From assembly GCF_900177775.1 (NCBI RefSeq), contig NZ_FXWH01000001.1:1736001-1800000 (forward strand): 64,000 nt of DNA, written 5' to 3'. The DNA is from Pseudidiomarina planktonica (GTDB taxonomy: Bacteria; Pseudomonadota; Gammaproteobacteria; Enterobacterales; Alteromonadaceae). Made by a program: the position numbers and the translations under genes. Within the stretch, counting starts at the first letter, position 1. Each line of letters starts with the position of its first letter. Shown one piece after another: positions 28,215-37,874 of this stretch. The notes under the pieces are model-generated. The model was not told where the DNA came from. It ran no database searches and saw only the letters and a list, made by a program, of their open reading frames with translations.

Positions 28215-28820
28215 TTACAGCTTGTCAGAGTTCTTAGACAGGTAGCTAGAAACGCCTTTCGCGTCTGCTTGCATACCTTCGTCGCCTTCTTTCCAGCCTG
28301 CAGGGCAAACTTCACCGTGTTTCTCGTGGAAGTTCAGGGCGTCAACCATACGCAGCATTTCATCAATGTTACGGCCTAATGGCAGGTCGTTTACTACCTG
28401 GTGACGTACCATGCCTTCTTCATCAATCAGGAATGATGCACGGAAGGCAACGCCTGCTTCTGGGTGCTCAACGTCGTAAGACTTACAGATGCTGTGCTTA
28501 GTATCTGCTACCAGGGTGTATTTCACTGGACCAATACCGCCATCAGACACAGCAGTGTTACGCCAAGCGCTGTGAGAGAATTGTGAATCAATAGATACAC
28601 CAATAACTTCAACGCCGCGCTTGTTGAATTCTTCTAAGCGCTTATCAAAAGCGATTAGCTCTGATGGGCAGACAAACGTAAAATCAAGTGGGTAAAAGAA
28701 CACCACTGCTTTTTTACCTTTAATGGCATCAGACAGTTTGAAATCTTCAACGATTTCGCCAGAACCTGATACTGCTGCCGCAGTAAAATTGGGTGCTTTA
28801 CGACCTACTAATACAGACAT
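28215..28820 (-). CDS. Typical 2-Cys peroxiredoxin (PrxC/AhpC-TSA)
   Basis: This is a cytoplasmic peroxidase for H2O2 and organic peroxides. The peroxidatic Cys is C51 in FTFVCPSE and the resolving Cys is C172 in GEVCPAGW. The 201-residue length and the long C-terminal YF-less tail (SSYLSKNSDKL) suggest a PrxC type rather than E. coli AhpC. No ahpF reductase lies nearby. It sits 65 bases downstream of grxD on the same strand, with its own GGAG site, near sodB: an oxidative-stress cluster. Confidence 0.92.
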   Translation of the reverse strand: MSVLVGRKAPNFTAAAVSGSGEIVEDFKLSDAIKGKKAVVFFYPLDFTFVCPSELIAFDKRLEEFNKRGVEVIGVSIDSQFSHSAWRNTAVSDGGIGPVKYTLVADTKHSICKSYDVEHPEAGVAFRASFLIDEEGMVRHQVVNDLPLGRNIDEMLRMVDALNFHEKHGEVCPAGWKEGDEGMQADAKGVSSYLSKNSDKL

Positions 28821-28885
28821 GTTTTATCTCCATTGTTATCTATTAAAATTAATCAGTACGAATTTTGTAATCAACGCAGCGTGCT

Positions 28886-29227
28886 TTATTCACTAGCTTC
28901 CGGCGCCGGATGACGTTCGGCTACGTCTTTAATCAGGCTTTGTAACTCGCCCTTTTGAAACATTTCAATAATGATATCGCAGCCGCCGACTAATTCGCCT
29001 TCAACCCATAATTGTGGGAAGGTAGGCCAATCAGCGTAAATTGGTAATTCTGCACGAATATCGGGATTCTGCAAAATATCCACAAAAGCGAACGGCTCGC
29101 CACAGTTCATTAATGCCTGTGATGCCTGAGAAGAGAATCCGCAGCTTGGTAACTTCGGAGAACCCTTCATATACAATAAAATAGGATGCTCAGCTATTTG
29201 CTGCTTAATTCGTTCAACCGTTTCCAT
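28886..29227 (-). CDS. grxD: Monothiol glutaredoxin GrxD
   Basis: This is a 113-residue CGFS-type glutaredoxin that carries and passes on 2Fe-2S clusters with BolA-type partners. The active site is C29-G-F-S, with the WPTFPQLWV and GGCDI elements for glutathione and cluster binding. It is divergent from sodB. A TATAAT (29259-29264, minus strand) upstream is a likely -10, but no good -35 is seen. A CACCCG/CGGGTG inverted repeat lies just upstream of that -10. Confidence 0.94.
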   Translation of the reverse strand: METVERIKQQIAEHPILLYMKGSPKLPSCGFSSQASQALMNCGEPFAFVDILQNPDIRAELPIYADWPTFPQLWVEGELVGGCDIIIEMFQKGELQSLIKDVAERHPAPEASE

Positions 29228-29432
29228 GACTACCTCACGTGGACTTATTTAAAGCGAGATTATAACACACCCGTTTTGGTCGGGTGAAATCAGCGCTTTT
29301 AAAAAAACATTCTATACTTACCCTTGAAAGATAAGCCGAATTGCACAATACAGAGTATATGAAGACGGGTTGTAGCGGATTCAACCGTTACACTCAGAAA
29401 TAATCACTCGAAAAGCCAAGGGAGAATTAACA

Positions 29433-30014
29433 ATGGCATTTGAATTACCAGCTCTACCTTATGAAAAAAACGCGCTTGAGCCGCATATTTCAGCCGAAAC
29501 TCTGGAATATCATTATGGCAAGCACCACGCTGCATACGTTAATAAACTGAACGATGCGGTAAAAGGTACTGATTTAGAAAGCAAATCCCTGGAAGATGTG
29601 ATTAAAGCATCAAGCGGTGGCGTGTTTAACAACGCTGCACAAGTATGGAACCATACTTTCTACTGGAACTGCTTAAGCCCAAATGGTGGCGGTGAGCCAT
29701 CCGGCGCTGTTGCTGACGCAATCAGCAAAAAGTTTGGTTCTTTTGACAAATTCAAAGAAGAATTCACTAACCAAGCAGTTGGCAACTTCGGTTCTGGCTG
29801 GACCTGGCTGGTGAAAACTGCAGACGGCGGTGTTGATATCGTAAACACCAGTAATGCCGAAACACCAGTAACAGACAGCAGCCTTACTCCGCTGTTAACT
29901 GCTGATGTGTGGGAGCACGCGTACTACATTGATTACCGTAACGCGCGTCCAGACTACATGAAAGCATTCTGGAACCTGGTTAACTGGGATTTCGTAGCAA
30001 AGAACTTTAGCTAA
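29433..30014 (+). CDS. sodB: Iron superoxide dismutase
   Basis: This enzyme dismutates superoxide in the cytoplasm. The metal ligands are H27, H74 ([10 protein letters not shown]), D158 and H162 (DVWEHAYY). The NHTFYW context and overall length (193) indicate the Fe type. A strong ribosome site (AAGGGAG) precedes the ATG. It is monocistronic, with a terminator right after. The 205-base gap to grxD carries no other recognisable gene. Confidence 0.96.
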   Translation: MAFELPALPYEKNALEPHISAETLEYHYGKHHAAYVNKLNDAVKGTDLESKSLEDVIKASSGGVFNNAAQVWNHTFYWNCLSPNGGGEPSGAVADAISKKFGSFDKFKEEFTNQAVGNFGSGWTWLVKTADGGVDIVNTSNAETPVTDSSLTPLLTADVWEHAYYIDYRNARPDYMKAFWNLVNWDFVAKNFS

Positions 30015-30036
30015 GTTTCACTACAATTAGCTCAAA

Positions 30037-30070
30037 TAAAAAAGGATGAGCTTGGTTCATCCTTTTTTTT
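30037..30070. terminator. Rho-independent terminator between sodB and fadR
   Basis: The stem is AAAGGATGA/TCATCCTTT (30041-30049 and 30057-30065), with a 7-base loop and a T-run on the plus strand. The A-run on the left makes it work for fadR on the minus strand too. Confidence 0.9.
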
Positions 30071-30093
30071 ACGTCATTTTTACTCAACCAAAA

Positions 30094-30804
30094 CTACTCA
30101 ATTAAGTTATCAGGAATATCTGCACGCATACTCTGCCAGATTTTACCCGATTCAATACCGTAATGACGTACCAAATTTACCGCTTCGTTGCGTCCGCCTT
30201 TCAGCGCAATTTCACGTAATTCTGCATAATACTTAGTTGCCAGTTTGCGCGCTTCAGCATTCGAGAAGTAAAAATTACCAATGCGCGAATACAAACCTTT
30301 AAAGCCATTTAGTACCAGCACGTAGATAGGATTTCCCGACGCCAGCGCTAAATCATGATTCAGGCGGTAATCGTAAGCGCTAAAGGCCACTGAGGTATCT
30401 TCCAACTGCTCAGCGTCTTTCAGCAACTCCAGTACTTGCTCCGGGTGATTCTTTACTGCGGCCCGAATATAAATAGCGCTGATGTTGGTGCGTGCTGACA
30501 GCAATTGATCAACTAGCTGCGGCATGCCGTCTTCGTCCAGCCGTGCCAGAGTTTCCAGAATATTTAAGCCTGAGGTTTCCCAGAAGTTGTTAACCTTAGT
30601 TGGCTTGCCGTGCTGAATAGTTAACCAGCCGTCACGGGCCAGTCGCTGCAACACTTCCCGCAAGGTGGTTCGGGTTACGCCAATTAGCTCAGAAAGCTCG
30701 CGCTCAGCCGGCAGTATAGTGCCCGGCGCAAAATGTCCGTTCCAGATGGACTTAACAATATATTCCTCAGCGAATCCTGCCGGGCTTTGTGCTTTTATGA
30801 TCAT
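30094..30804 (-). CDS. fadR: Fatty acid metabolism regulator FadR
   Basis: FadR is a GntR-family dimer that represses fatty acid degradation and activates unsaturated fatty acid synthesis, released from DNA by long-chain acyl-CoA. The winged-helix domain is nearly identical to E. coli over [23 protein letters not shown] and [16 protein letters not shown] sequences; the acyl-CoA-binding C-terminal domain is more diverged. The start was set at the ATG at 30804 ([15 protein letters not shown]), matching the family; a GTG five codons upstream is less likely. Length is 236. A FadR-like operator lies 88 bases upstream. Confidence 0.95.
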   Translation of the reverse strand: MIIKAQSPAGFAEEYIVKSIWNGHFAPGTILPAERELSELIGVTRTTLREVLQRLARDGWLTIQHGKPTKVNNFWETSGLNILETLARLDEDGMPQLVDQLLSARTNISAIYIRAAVKNHPEQVLELLKDAEQLEDTSVAFSAYDYRLNHDLALASGNPIYVLVLNGFKGLYSRIGNFYFSNAEARKLATKYYAELREIALKGGRNEAVNLVRHYGIESGKIWQSMRADIPDNLIE

Positions 30805-30891
30805 TTTGTCGCCTATCACAGCACGCGATCGGGCTGCGTGATTGCATTGGTTATATGGTTGTTATAATTCCGCTGATTTTATCAGGCTTTA

Positions 30892-30908
30892 TAATGGTCG
30901 GACAAGTT
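30892..30908. promoter_or_regulatory. FadR-operator-like site in the fadR-dsbB gap
   Basis: The 17 bases TAATGGTCGGACAAGTT contain TGGTCGGAC-N2-GTT, matching the enteric FadR consensus AACTGGTCNGACCWGTT except at the outer left positions and one centre-right base. The site overlaps a possible -35 (TTGTCC on the minus strand) for fadR, which suggests autorepression. Confidence 0.65.
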
Positions 30909-31038
30909 TTAACATGATTGATGTATCGACAACAGCTATAGCTTCAGTTATCTTCAGCAGCACTATTTAAGTCCACATGGACGTTAAGGTTACTGGGTTA
31001 ACCTTTGGTATTCATAGACGAAAACATGGCGTATACAC

Positions 31039-31560
31039 ATGATACATAAACTTGGAAAGTTGGTTGAACGCTCCGGAGCCTGGTGGTTACTGTTCGCATC
31101 TGCGCTGATTTTTATCATCGTAGCTTTGTATTTTCAATTCGCCATGGGCCTGGAACCATGCGTGAAGTGTATATATCAACGTGTTGCTATGTTCGGTATT
31201 GCGCTGACGGCATTGCTACCGGCCCTGTTACCAAGGTACGCAATCACCCGGTTTGCCGGGCTGGTGGGCTGGCTGGTAGCGTCAGTGTGGGGCTATCTGA
31301 TTGCGGCAGAACATGCTGCTATGCAAACGTCCGCGAACTCCTTTTTCGCCGTTTGTGAAACCTTCCCGAACTTTCCGAACTGGGCACCGCTGCATCAGTG
31401 GCTACCAAATTTATTTGCCGCACCGGGCTTATGTGGTGACATTGACTGGCAATTCTTAGGGCTTTCTATGCCAATGTGGCTACAGATTATTTTTGCGGCC
31501 TACGCGCTGATTGCAGCGGTATTAATTCTGGTGCGGGTGCTGAAGTTTCATCGCTTTTAA
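31039..31560 (+). CDS. dsbB: Disulfide bond formation protein B
   Basis: DsbB is a four-helix inner membrane protein that reoxidises periplasmic DsbA and passes electrons to quinone. Both redox pairs are present: C41-VK-C44 in the first periplasmic loop and C106/C132 in the second. At 173 residues it is of normal length. It is divergent from fadR and ends 16 bases before the converging ycgN stop. Confidence 0.95.
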   Translation: MIHKLGKLVERSGAWWLLFASALIFIIVALYFQFAMGLEPCVKCIYQRVAMFGIALTALLPALLPRYAITRFAGLVGWLVASVWGYLIAAEHAAMQTSANSFFAVCETFPNFPNWAPLHQWLPNLFAAPGLCGDIDWQFLGLSMPMWLQIIFAAYALIAAVLILVRVLKFHRF

Positions 31561-31576
31561 TCGCGACTAAGCCTGG

Positions 31577-32038
31577 TCATTCTTTATCAAAGAGTGGCCA
31601 GGTCACTATTCTATCTTCCAAATCACCATGATAACGATGTTCACTCACGCAACGTCCGGCGGCGCTAATACCTGCCTTGCGAAGTGCGGCCCTACTGCCA
31701 TTATTTAGTAATGGATGCCACGCTGCTAACCCACGACCTTCCGCCAGGCGACGATAGGCGCAGGACTCAGGCATGTAATACACGTCGCTAAGATTGTCCG
31801 GGCTTAGCACGACGCAATCGGGGACATGTTTAAGTCTGTTTGGGTAATCGCTGCACTGAGCGGTACTGGTTTCTAATAGCCGACAGGCGATATCGGTAAA
31901 CACCACTTCCTCTTCAACGGCGTCGGCGTCTTCATCAATGAGTTTGTGCAGGCAACATTTGCCGCAACCATCGCACAGCGCTTCCCACTCTGCAGCAGAC
32001 ATTTCTGTCAGTGCTTTGTGCTCCCAAAACTCGGTCAT
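31577..32038 (-). CDS. ycgN: YcgN family cysteine-cluster protein (UPF0260)
   Basis: This 153-residue protein has a conserved cysteine pattern near the N terminus (LCDGCGKCCLHKL, around residues 22-34) and further conserved Cys (ACRLLE, QCSDY, DCVVL, SCAYR). It resembles the YkgJ-like zinc or iron-chelating cysteine-cluster group. The function is unknown. The start was placed at the ATG at 32038 (MTEFWEHKAL), which overlaps the ycgM stop (ATGA); the longer frame adds seven residues. It is the last gene of the fadD-rnd-ycgL transcript. Confidence 0.88.
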   Translation of the reverse strand: MTEFWEHKALTEMSAAEWEALCDGCGKCCLHKLIDEDADAVEEEVVFTDIACRLLETSTAQCSDYPNRLKHVPDCVVLSPDNLSDVYYMPESCAYRRLAEGRGLAAWHPLLNNGSRAALRKAGISAAGRCVSEHRYHGDLEDRIVTWPLFDKE

Positions 32039-32706
32039 CTCGCTACTCGCGTATGCCACTGCCAGGATTTGTTCTGCTGCCTATCAAGTAAGCTCAGTTC
32101 CAGTTCATCATGGTCGGCTAACGCCCCCACTCCTGCCGGCGTACCAGTCAGTAGTACGTCACCGGCACGCAAGTCAAACGCCTGCGACGCTTCATCCAGT
32201 AACTGCGGCAGCGCGAAAATCATGTCGGCCGTAGTGGCCTGTTGACGCAGTTCACCATTTATATGCAAGGAGAGTTGCAGTGATTGGCTCACCTCACCTG
32301 CGGGAATCCAGTTGGATAACAGGCACGAGCCAGCAAAAGCCTTGGCGCGTTCCCAGGGTTTACCTGCTTGTTGCAGCTGTTTTTGTAAATCTCGAAGGGT
32401 TAAATCTAATGCCAGACCATAACCCGCCACCAATTCCATGGGATCGCCGTTAATGGTTCCACTACTGGAATGCCCAATTAATACCGCCAGTTCCATTTCG
32501 TAATGACAACTACCGCGATCAGTTGGCCGGTGAATATTCTCAGCAAAAGCTCTTAACGAGGTATCCGGCTTCATAAATAACACCGGCTGTTCGGGTACCG
32601 GGTTATTAAGCTCGGCGGCGTGAGCCTGATAATTACGGCCTACACAGATGGCTTTGGTGGCCGGCAAGGCCACCTTATCGCCGTTTTGCCATGTATGTTC
32701 ATACAT
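32035..32706 (-). CDS. ycgM: Fumarylacetoacetate hydrolase family protein (YcgM/FAHD1-like)
   Basis: This is a 223-residue FAH-fold enzyme. The core motifs are CVGRNYQAHAAEL, PVLFMKPDTSL, YEMELAVLIG with the metal-binding Glu pair, and the C-terminal DVLLTGTPAGVG. FAHD1/YcgM relatives act as acylpyruvate hydrolases or oxaloacetate decarboxylases with Mg2+; the substrate here is inferred only. It is coupled to ycgN by overlap and lies 9 bases after the lytic transglycosylase gene. Confidence 0.88.
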   Translation of the reverse strand: MYEHTWQNGDKVALPATKAICVGRNYQAHAAELNNPVPEQPVLFMKPDTSLRAFAENIHRPTDRGSCHYEMELAVLIGHSSSGTINGDPMELVAGYGLALDLTLRDLQKQLQQAGKPWERAKAFAGSCLLSNWIPAGEVSQSLQLSLHINGELRQQATTADMIFALPQLLDEASQAFDLRAGDVLLTGTPAGVGALADHDELELSLLDRQQNKSWQWHTRVAR

Positions 32707-32715
32707 AGGTAGTTA

Positions 32716-33729
32716 TTAATTCCGTGGAAAGCGAATACGGTCCGATAAATAGCCAACCGCAGCCACAAAATAGTTGGAACGATTCCAACGCATAAGCGCA
32801 TCGTAGTTGGCATAAGCCAGGTACACGCGGCCGTTACGGTCGTCAGGAATAATCACTGAGGCCTGCACATCGTCACGGCCCGGCAAATCACCACCGTCAA
32901 AGCGCCGCACGCCCAGCTCCTGCCACTCACCCAAAGATTTCTTGGTCTTCAGGGTTGCCAGTTCAACATCAAAGTCGTCCGGCAAGCTCACCTGACGACC
33001 CCAGGTAACGTCGTCACGCCAGCCTACTGATTTCAGGTAGTTCGCAGCCGAGGCAAATACGTCCGGAAAACTGTTCCAGATGTCTTTTTTACCGTCGCCA
33101 TCATAATCAATAGCAAAGTTCATGAACGAGCTCGGCATAAATTGGGTTTGGCCCATTGCGCCAGCCCAGGAACCTTTCATTTGCTCCGGTTCAATGTGCC
33201 CGTCCTGGACAATAGTCAGGGCATTCCACAGCTCTTTTTTAAAGAAAGCTTCACGGCGGCCATCGAACGCCATAGTGGTTAATGCGGAAATAACATCAAA
33301 ACCACCGGTGTAGCTACCGTAGTTGGTTTCAATACCCCACAACGCCACAATAAAGCGCGGCTGCACACCAAATTCTTCACCAACTTTGGTCAGCAGCTCT
33401 TTGTGCTCATTATACATTTCCAACCCTTTCTTTACCTTCCACTCGGGTACTGCCCGCGGTAAGTAAGTGTCCAGAGTTAGTTTGAATTCAGGCTGGTTTT
33501 TGTCAGCTTCCACTGACTTCTTATAATATTTCACACCAGCGAAGGCTTTATTTAGAGTGTCTTCGGTAAAACCTTCCGCTAACGCTTCTTGCTTGATGGT
33601 TTCCACATAAGCAGGAAACTCAGCAGCCGTTTTCCCAGACGTTGTTTCGGTTGCACTTTCCTGCGCGAGTAATGGCTGGCTCGCCATTGCAACTAGTGCA
33701 ACTGTGAGTCCTATAATTCGTTTCATCAT
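32716..33729 (-). CDS. MltB-family lytic murein transglycosylase
   Basis: This enzyme cleaves the glycan strands of peptidoglycan. It has a Sec signal peptide (about 1-22, ending PLLA) with no lipobox, so it is periplasmic rather than a lipoprotein like E. coli MltB. The catalytic Glu is E134 in WGIETNYG, followed by the SWAGAMGQTQFMPSSF motif near residues 193-208. It lacks a C-terminal peptidoglycan-binding domain (337 residues). A good AGGAG site precedes the ATG at 33729. Confidence 0.9.
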   Translation of the reverse strand: MMKRIIGLTVALVAMASQPLLAQESATETTSGKTAAEFPAYVETIKQEALAEGFTEDTLNKAFAGVKYYKKSVEADKNQPEFKLTLDTYLPRAVPEWKVKKGLEMYNEHKELLTKVGEEFGVQPRFIVALWGIETNYGSYTGGFDVISALTTMAFDGRREAFFKKELWNALTIVQDGHIEPEQMKGSWAGAMGQTQFMPSSFMNFAIDYDGDGKKDIWNSFPDVFASAANYLKSVGWRDDVTWGRQVSLPDDFDVELATLKTKKSLGEWQELGVRRFDGGDLPGRDDVQASVIIPDDRNGRVYLAYANYDALMRWNRSNYFVAAVGYLSDRIRFPRN

Positions 33730-33744
33730 GGCGTAGCTCCTGGG

Positions 33745-34014
33745 TTATTGACCTTGCTGACGGTGTTTGTCTAATAGATTTTCAGGTGGTGGCGGCAGTT
33801 GCAGGTAATAGCCCGGCTCCTGCAAATGTTCCAGCAGTTCGACTGCATTTACCTGGGCAAGTTTCCGATCGGGCTGTAAATTCAAAATCATGACCTGTTG
33901 CGGCGTACCAAAAGATTGTAGCAGTACTGCAGGTAAGTCGGTTAAATCTTTACCATGCGCAACATAAAGGTAGGTGTCCGCGCGCCGCGGACTTTTGTAG
34001 ACAACACACAACAT
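33745..34014 (-). CDS. ycgL: YcgL domain protein
   Basis: This is an 89-residue small protein of the YcgL family. Typical features are the N-terminal CVVYKSPRRADTYLYV strand, the central P..L...FG segment and the C-terminal GYYLQLPPPPENLL. The function is unknown. It sits 5 bases after the rnd stop, in the rnd-ycgL order found in enteric genomes. Confidence 0.9.
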   Translation of the reverse strand: MLCVVYKSPRRADTYLYVAHGKDLTDLPAVLLQSFGTPQQVMILNLQPDRKLAQVNAVELLEHLQEPGYYLQLPPPPENLLDKHRQQGQ

Positions 34015-34019
34015 AGGTT

Positions 34020-35156
34020 TTAACGCTGCAACAGTTTCTCTAAAGGTTCACGCAGAATAGCGCCCCGCCAGTCGGCGAACAAGTCTGGTTGCGGCAAACG
34101 CGAATAAAATTCAGGTGGAATTTGCCAGGCCCAGTGAATAATGTCGTTTATTTGGCGACGCGATGCGATGAGCGCAATAGGTATCTGCTGCTTATTCGCA
34201 ACCGTTTGTATATGCGCTTTAATGGCATTGAAGGTATTTTTATAGCCAGGCATGTCAGTGAGCCGGTACAAAGGTGCCGGCGCGTCGGCCTCGCTACTTT
34301 CACGAGCTTTGCTGATTAAGGCTATGAGCTCATCACCAGCATACTTGCGGGTCATAGGCGGTAAATCAGTAATACTGTAAAGCTTGTCAGTGCGCTCTGG
34401 TAACTTGCGTGCCAGTTCCATTACCACATGCTCTTTGGCCACAAAACTTAGCGGAATATTCTCTTGTTCCGCACGCGTTTGCCGCCAGGCTGCCAGCTCT
34501 TTTAGCACCGCTAATTGCTGCGGATCTAATTGCCAGGCATTGCCAATAAATAAATAGAGTAAATCGGTGGGTACTTGCTGGGCACGTTTCTTAGCCTGAT
34601 AGCTACTTTCAGCTAACACCAGATCGTAGTGCCCCTTTTCCTCAACCATTGCTAACAGCTTGGGGTAAATATCATAAAGATATTGCACATCAGCGGCTGC
34701 ATAAGTAAGTTGGGAATCCGTTAACGGACGTTTCAACCAGTCGGTACGCGACTGAGATTTGTCCAGCGTAACCGAAAAGTAATGCTCAACTAGTGCTGCA
34801 TAACCCATGGCATCGCCAATTTCGGCAAAAGCAGCAGCAACCTGAGAATCGAACAGATTGTTTGGTAGCTCGCCAGTTTTTTGCCAGAATATCTCGTAAT
34901 CTTCGCCGCCAGCGTGAATGACTTTAACAACATCCGGATCTGGCAATAGCTTCCAGAAGGGTGCCAAATCTAAACCGGCAATAGGATCTATTAAGACTAC
35001 TTCATCGCCACTACGCGCCTGAATAAGCCCGAGCTTTGCGAACAAGGTACGAGTTCGCACAAACTCGGTATCAATAGCTAACAGCTGGTGCTGACGCGCA
35101 TGCTCACAAAACTGCTCTAGTTGATGCTGATCAGTTACCAGTTCGGCTGGATTCAT
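34020..35156 (-). CDS. rnd: Ribonuclease D
   Basis: RNase D is a DEDDy 3'-5' exoribonuclease that trims tRNA precursors. Exo motif I is [10 protein letters not shown] (D29, E31), a motif II Asp lies in [10 protein letters not shown], and motif III is [13 protein letters not shown] (Tyr and Asp). Two HRDC domains follow in the C-terminal half (about 210-370). At 378 residues it is of normal length. Its start overlaps the fadD stop by 4 bases. Confidence 0.95.
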   Translation of the reverse strand: MNPAELVTDQHQLEQFCEHARQHQLLAIDTEFVRTRTLFAKLGLIQARSGDEVVLIDPIAGLDLAPFWKLLPDPDVVKVIHAGGEDYEIFWQKTGELPNNLFDSQVAAAFAEIGDAMGYAALVEHYFSVTLDKSQSRTDWLKRPLTDSQLTYAAADVQYLYDIYPKLLAMVEEKGHYDLVLAESSYQAKKRAQQVPTDLLYLFIGNAWQLDPQQLAVLKELAAWRQTRAEQENIPLSFVAKEHVVMELARKLPERTDKLYSITDLPPMTRKYAGDELIALISKARESSEADAPAPLYRLTDMPGYKNTFNAIKAHIQTVANKQQIPIALIASRRQINDIIHWAWQIPPEFYSRLPQPDLFADWRGAILREPLEKLLQR

Positions 35157-36832
35157 TCCTGCTGCTTCTTCTCTTCTTCGTCACGAAGTTCACGACGTAA
35201 AATTTTACCAACGTTGGTTTTTGGCAGCTCTTCACGGAACTCAACCAGCTTAGGTACCTTGTAGCCAGTCAGATTTTCACGGCAGTGATCAATGACTTCA
35301 CGCTCGGTTACTGACTTGTCTTTCGGGACAATAAATACTTTCACTACTTCGCCGGATGACTCATGCGGAATACCAACAGCAGCCACTTCCAGTACTTTCG
35401 GATGGCCAGCCACTACGTCTTCCACTTCATTCGGATACACGTTAAAGCCAGATACCAGAATCATGTCTTTTTTACGGTCCACAATGCGGAAGAAACCTTC
35501 TTCATCCACAGTAGCAATGTCGCCAGTAGCGAACCAGCCGTCCTGAATAGACTCGGCCGTAGCATCCGGGCGATTTAAGTAGCCAACCATGACTTGCGGG
35601 CCTTTCACCTGCAATTCACCCGGCTCACCCATAGCAACTTCTTTACCGGTTTCAACATCCATAATACGAATGTCTGTAGATGGTAACGGAATACCGATAC
35701 TGCCGGTGTAATGCTCGATATCGGTTGGGTTGGTGGTTACTACTGGTGAACACTCCGTTAAACCATAACCTTCCAGCAAGCGAGACTTAGTCACTCGTTC
35801 CCACTGCTCAGCAACGCTACGTTGAACCGCCATACCGCCGCCAAGAGCCACTTTCAGATGGGAGAAATTCACATCTTTAAAGCCCTGGGTATTCAGCAAA
35901 CCGTTGAACAGCGTATTTACGCCCGCAATCATGGAGAAAGGATATTTATTTAGCTCTTTCACAAAGTTTTTCATGTCGCGCGGATTGGTAATAAGTACGT
36001 TCTTACCACCGTGCTTCAGGAAGGTCAGGCAGTTCGCCGTTAGCGCGAAGATATGATAAAGCGGTAACGCGGTAATGATAGTTTCTTCGCCATCTTGCAT
36101 CAGCGGTGCAACTACGGCTGAAACCTGTTCCAGGTTAGCAACCATATTTCGATGCGACAGCATGGCACCTTTCGCAGCACCTGTAGTACCGCCGGTGTAC
36201 TGCAGGAAGGCTAAATCGTCACCCGTTACTTCCGGACGTTTATAGCTGGCTTTCTGACCTTTGCTAAGCGCCGCACGGAAACTAATGGTATTGCTTAACG
36301 AATAACCCGGCACCATACGTTTTACGTATTTAACTACTGCGTTTACCAACCAGCGTTTCGGCGCCGGCAGTAAATCACCAATGCCAGTGATAATTACTTT
36401 TTCGAGTTTTACGTCGTCTTCGATTTTGGCCAGGGTGTGAGCAAAGTTTTCCAGAATCACCAGGCCTTTGGCTTTAGAGTCGGTTAACTGATGCTTTAAT
36501 TCGCGTGGTGTGTACAGTGGATTCACGTTCACGACCGTCATGCCAGCGCGCAGAATACCGAATAATGCGACTGGGTACTGCAGCAGGTTTGGCATCATCA
36601 CGCCAACCGCGTCGCCTTTCTCAAAGCCAAGGCTTTGCAAGTAGGCCGCAAAGGCTTTCGTCTGCTCATCCAGTTCAATGAAGCTGAGCTCGCAATCCAT
36701 ATTTACGTAAGCCGACTTTTCGCCAAATTTACGTACACTTTCTTCAAAAATATCGACCAACGACGCATAATGATCGGGATCAATGGTATCTGGTACGCCA
36801 GGTGGGTAGCGTTTTAGCCAAATTTTTTCCAT
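35153..36832 (-). CDS. fadD: Long-chain acyl-CoA synthetase FadD
   Basis: FadD activates imported long-chain fatty acids to acyl-CoA at the inner membrane, the first step of beta-oxidation and the source of the FadR ligand. The AMP-binding motif [18 protein letters not shown] is near residues 208-225. The A5-type motif is YGLTECSPV and the A7/A8 region is [19 protein letters not shown]. Length is 559. It is the first gene of a tight six-gene minus-strand operon (fadD-rnd-ycgL-transglycosylase-ycgM-ycgN). A FadR-like half site lies 73-89 bases upstream of the start, and TATAAT is at 36856-36861. Confidence 0.95.
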   Translation of the reverse strand: MEKIWLKRYPPGVPDTIDPDHYASLVDIFEESVRKFGEKSAYVNMDCELSFIELDEQTKAFAAYLQSLGFEKGDAVGVMMPNLLQYPVALFGILRAGMTVVNVNPLYTPRELKHQLTDSKAKGLVILENFAHTLAKIEDDVKLEKVIITGIGDLLPAPKRWLVNAVVKYVKRMVPGYSLSNTISFRAALSKGQKASYKRPEVTGDDLAFLQYTGGTTGAAKGAMLSHRNMVANLEQVSAVVAPLMQDGEETIITALPLYHIFALTANCLTFLKHGGKNVLITNPRDMKNFVKELNKYPFSMIAGVNTLFNGLLNTQGFKDVNFSHLKVALGGGMAVQRSVAEQWERVTKSRLLEGYGLTECSPVVTTNPTDIEHYTGSIGIPLPSTDIRIMDVETGKEVAMGEPGELQVKGPQVMVGYLNRPDATAESIQDGWFATGDIATVDEEGFFRIVDRKKDMILVSGFNVYPNEVEDVVAGHPKVLEVAAVGIPHESSGEVVKVFIVPKDKSVTEREVIDHCRENLTGYKVPKLVEFREELPKTNVGKILRRELRDEEEKKQQE

Positions 36833-36904
36833 TGTCTCAACTCCTGCAAATTATAATTATAGTTTGGTTCAGGGGCACTTGTGCCCAAAATTGCCCGCAA
36901 TCAT

Positions 36905-36921
36905 CGCATATCCGACCAGTG
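36905..36921. promoter_or_regulatory. FadR-operator-like site upstream of fadD
   Basis: On the minus strand the 17 bases are CACTGGTCGGATATGCG. The run ACTGGTCGGA matches the left and centre of the FadR consensus; the right half is poor. The position, some 45-60 bases upstream of the likely fadD -10, and the gene make a FadR site plausible. Confidence 0.5.
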
Positions 36922-36932
36922 AATTCGAGAGC

Positions 36933-37850
36933 TTAAATTGTCTTTGCAAGCTTGACAAATGTTTCGTAGCTTTGCCACATAGCTGCTGGTTGTTCCATGT
37001 GCACGTGGTGTCCACCTTCCATAACTTCCACCTCAAGCTGCGGAACAGCCGCCTGCCAGAGCTGCAAATGCTCATCTACATGGTTAAAGCCATTGGCACC
37101 GCGAATCAGTTTAAACGGGCACTTGATTTGCTCTAACACATTGGCAATTTGCTCAGGCGTGAGTCGAAACGGTGATTCCACCCGCACTCTGCCGTCAGCC
37201 CGAAACCGCCAGCTGCCAGATTGGTTTTGAGCACTACCCCGGGTAACTAATAACTCAGCCAGCTCTTTAGAGAAATCTCCCGCAGCCGTGCGCGCTGCAA
37301 CAGCACGCTCAAACTCCGGGTAATCAGGGCGGCTTTTATTGCGGTAGTCGTGGCGACTACGAAAGCCTTTTAGTAAATCGGCAGCGGTGCGTTCCGGCGG
37401 CGCTGCCAGTAACCCGAAAGCTTCTACCGCATACAAGTTAGCGACTTTGTCCGGATCAATACCAGCCAGCATGTTGGCTACAAAAGCGCCCATGGAATGC
37501 GCTAAAATATTACACTGCTGCCATTGCTGCTGTTCCAGCAACTCCCATAAATCGTATACGTAGTCGATAAAGTAATAGTGATTGCCCGCAGGACGATGGT
37601 CCGAGTGTCCGTGTCCGGCCCACTCCAACGCCATAAAGCTATGGTCGTTATGTGCTCCTGAGCGCATAAACTCAGCCGCAATGGGCAAAAAACTGTGCGC
37701 ATTATCCAGCCAGCCATGCAATGCAATTTGTGGTTGCACGTCGGCCTTGCCCCAACGCAACCCGCGCAAGCTGCCCCACGGCAGCTCAAACGAAACGGGC
37801 TCAGCAATTTGCTGAGCCCGTGCGAGCCAATCCTGTGTTGTCATGTCCAT
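36933..37850 (-). CDS. Alpha/beta hydrolase (serine hydrolase-like)
   Basis: This is a cytoplasmic alpha/beta-fold hydrolase of 305 residues with no signal peptide. The oxyanion region is ALHGWLDNAHSF, the nucleophile elbow is AHSMGAF (near residue 117), and the C-terminal catalytic His is in GGHHVHMEQP. The HGWLDN and GHGHSDHRP motifs resemble the SERHL-like hydrolases. The substrate is unknown. The ATG at 37850 has AGGGAAG 10 bases upstream; an ATG two codons later is an alternative. It lies between Slp and fadD on the same strand, with a 100-base gap to fadD. Confidence 0.85.
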   Translation of the reverse strand: MDMTTQDWLARAQQIAEPVSFELPWGSLRGLRWGKADVQPQIALHGWLDNAHSFLPIAAEFMRSGAHNDHSFMALEWAGHGHSDHRPAGNHYYFIDYVYDLWELLEQQQWQQCNILAHSMGAFVANMLAGIDPDKVANLYAVEAFGLLAAPPERTAADLLKGFRSRHDYRNKSRPDYPEFERAVAARTAAGDFSKELAELLVTRGSAQNQSGSWRFRADGRVRVESPFRLTPEQIANVLEQIKCPFKLIRGANGFNHVDEHLQLWQAAVPQLEVEVMEGGHHVHMEQPAAMWQSYETFVKLAKTI

Positions 37851-37874
37851 TTAAATAGAACTTCCCTTTATGGC

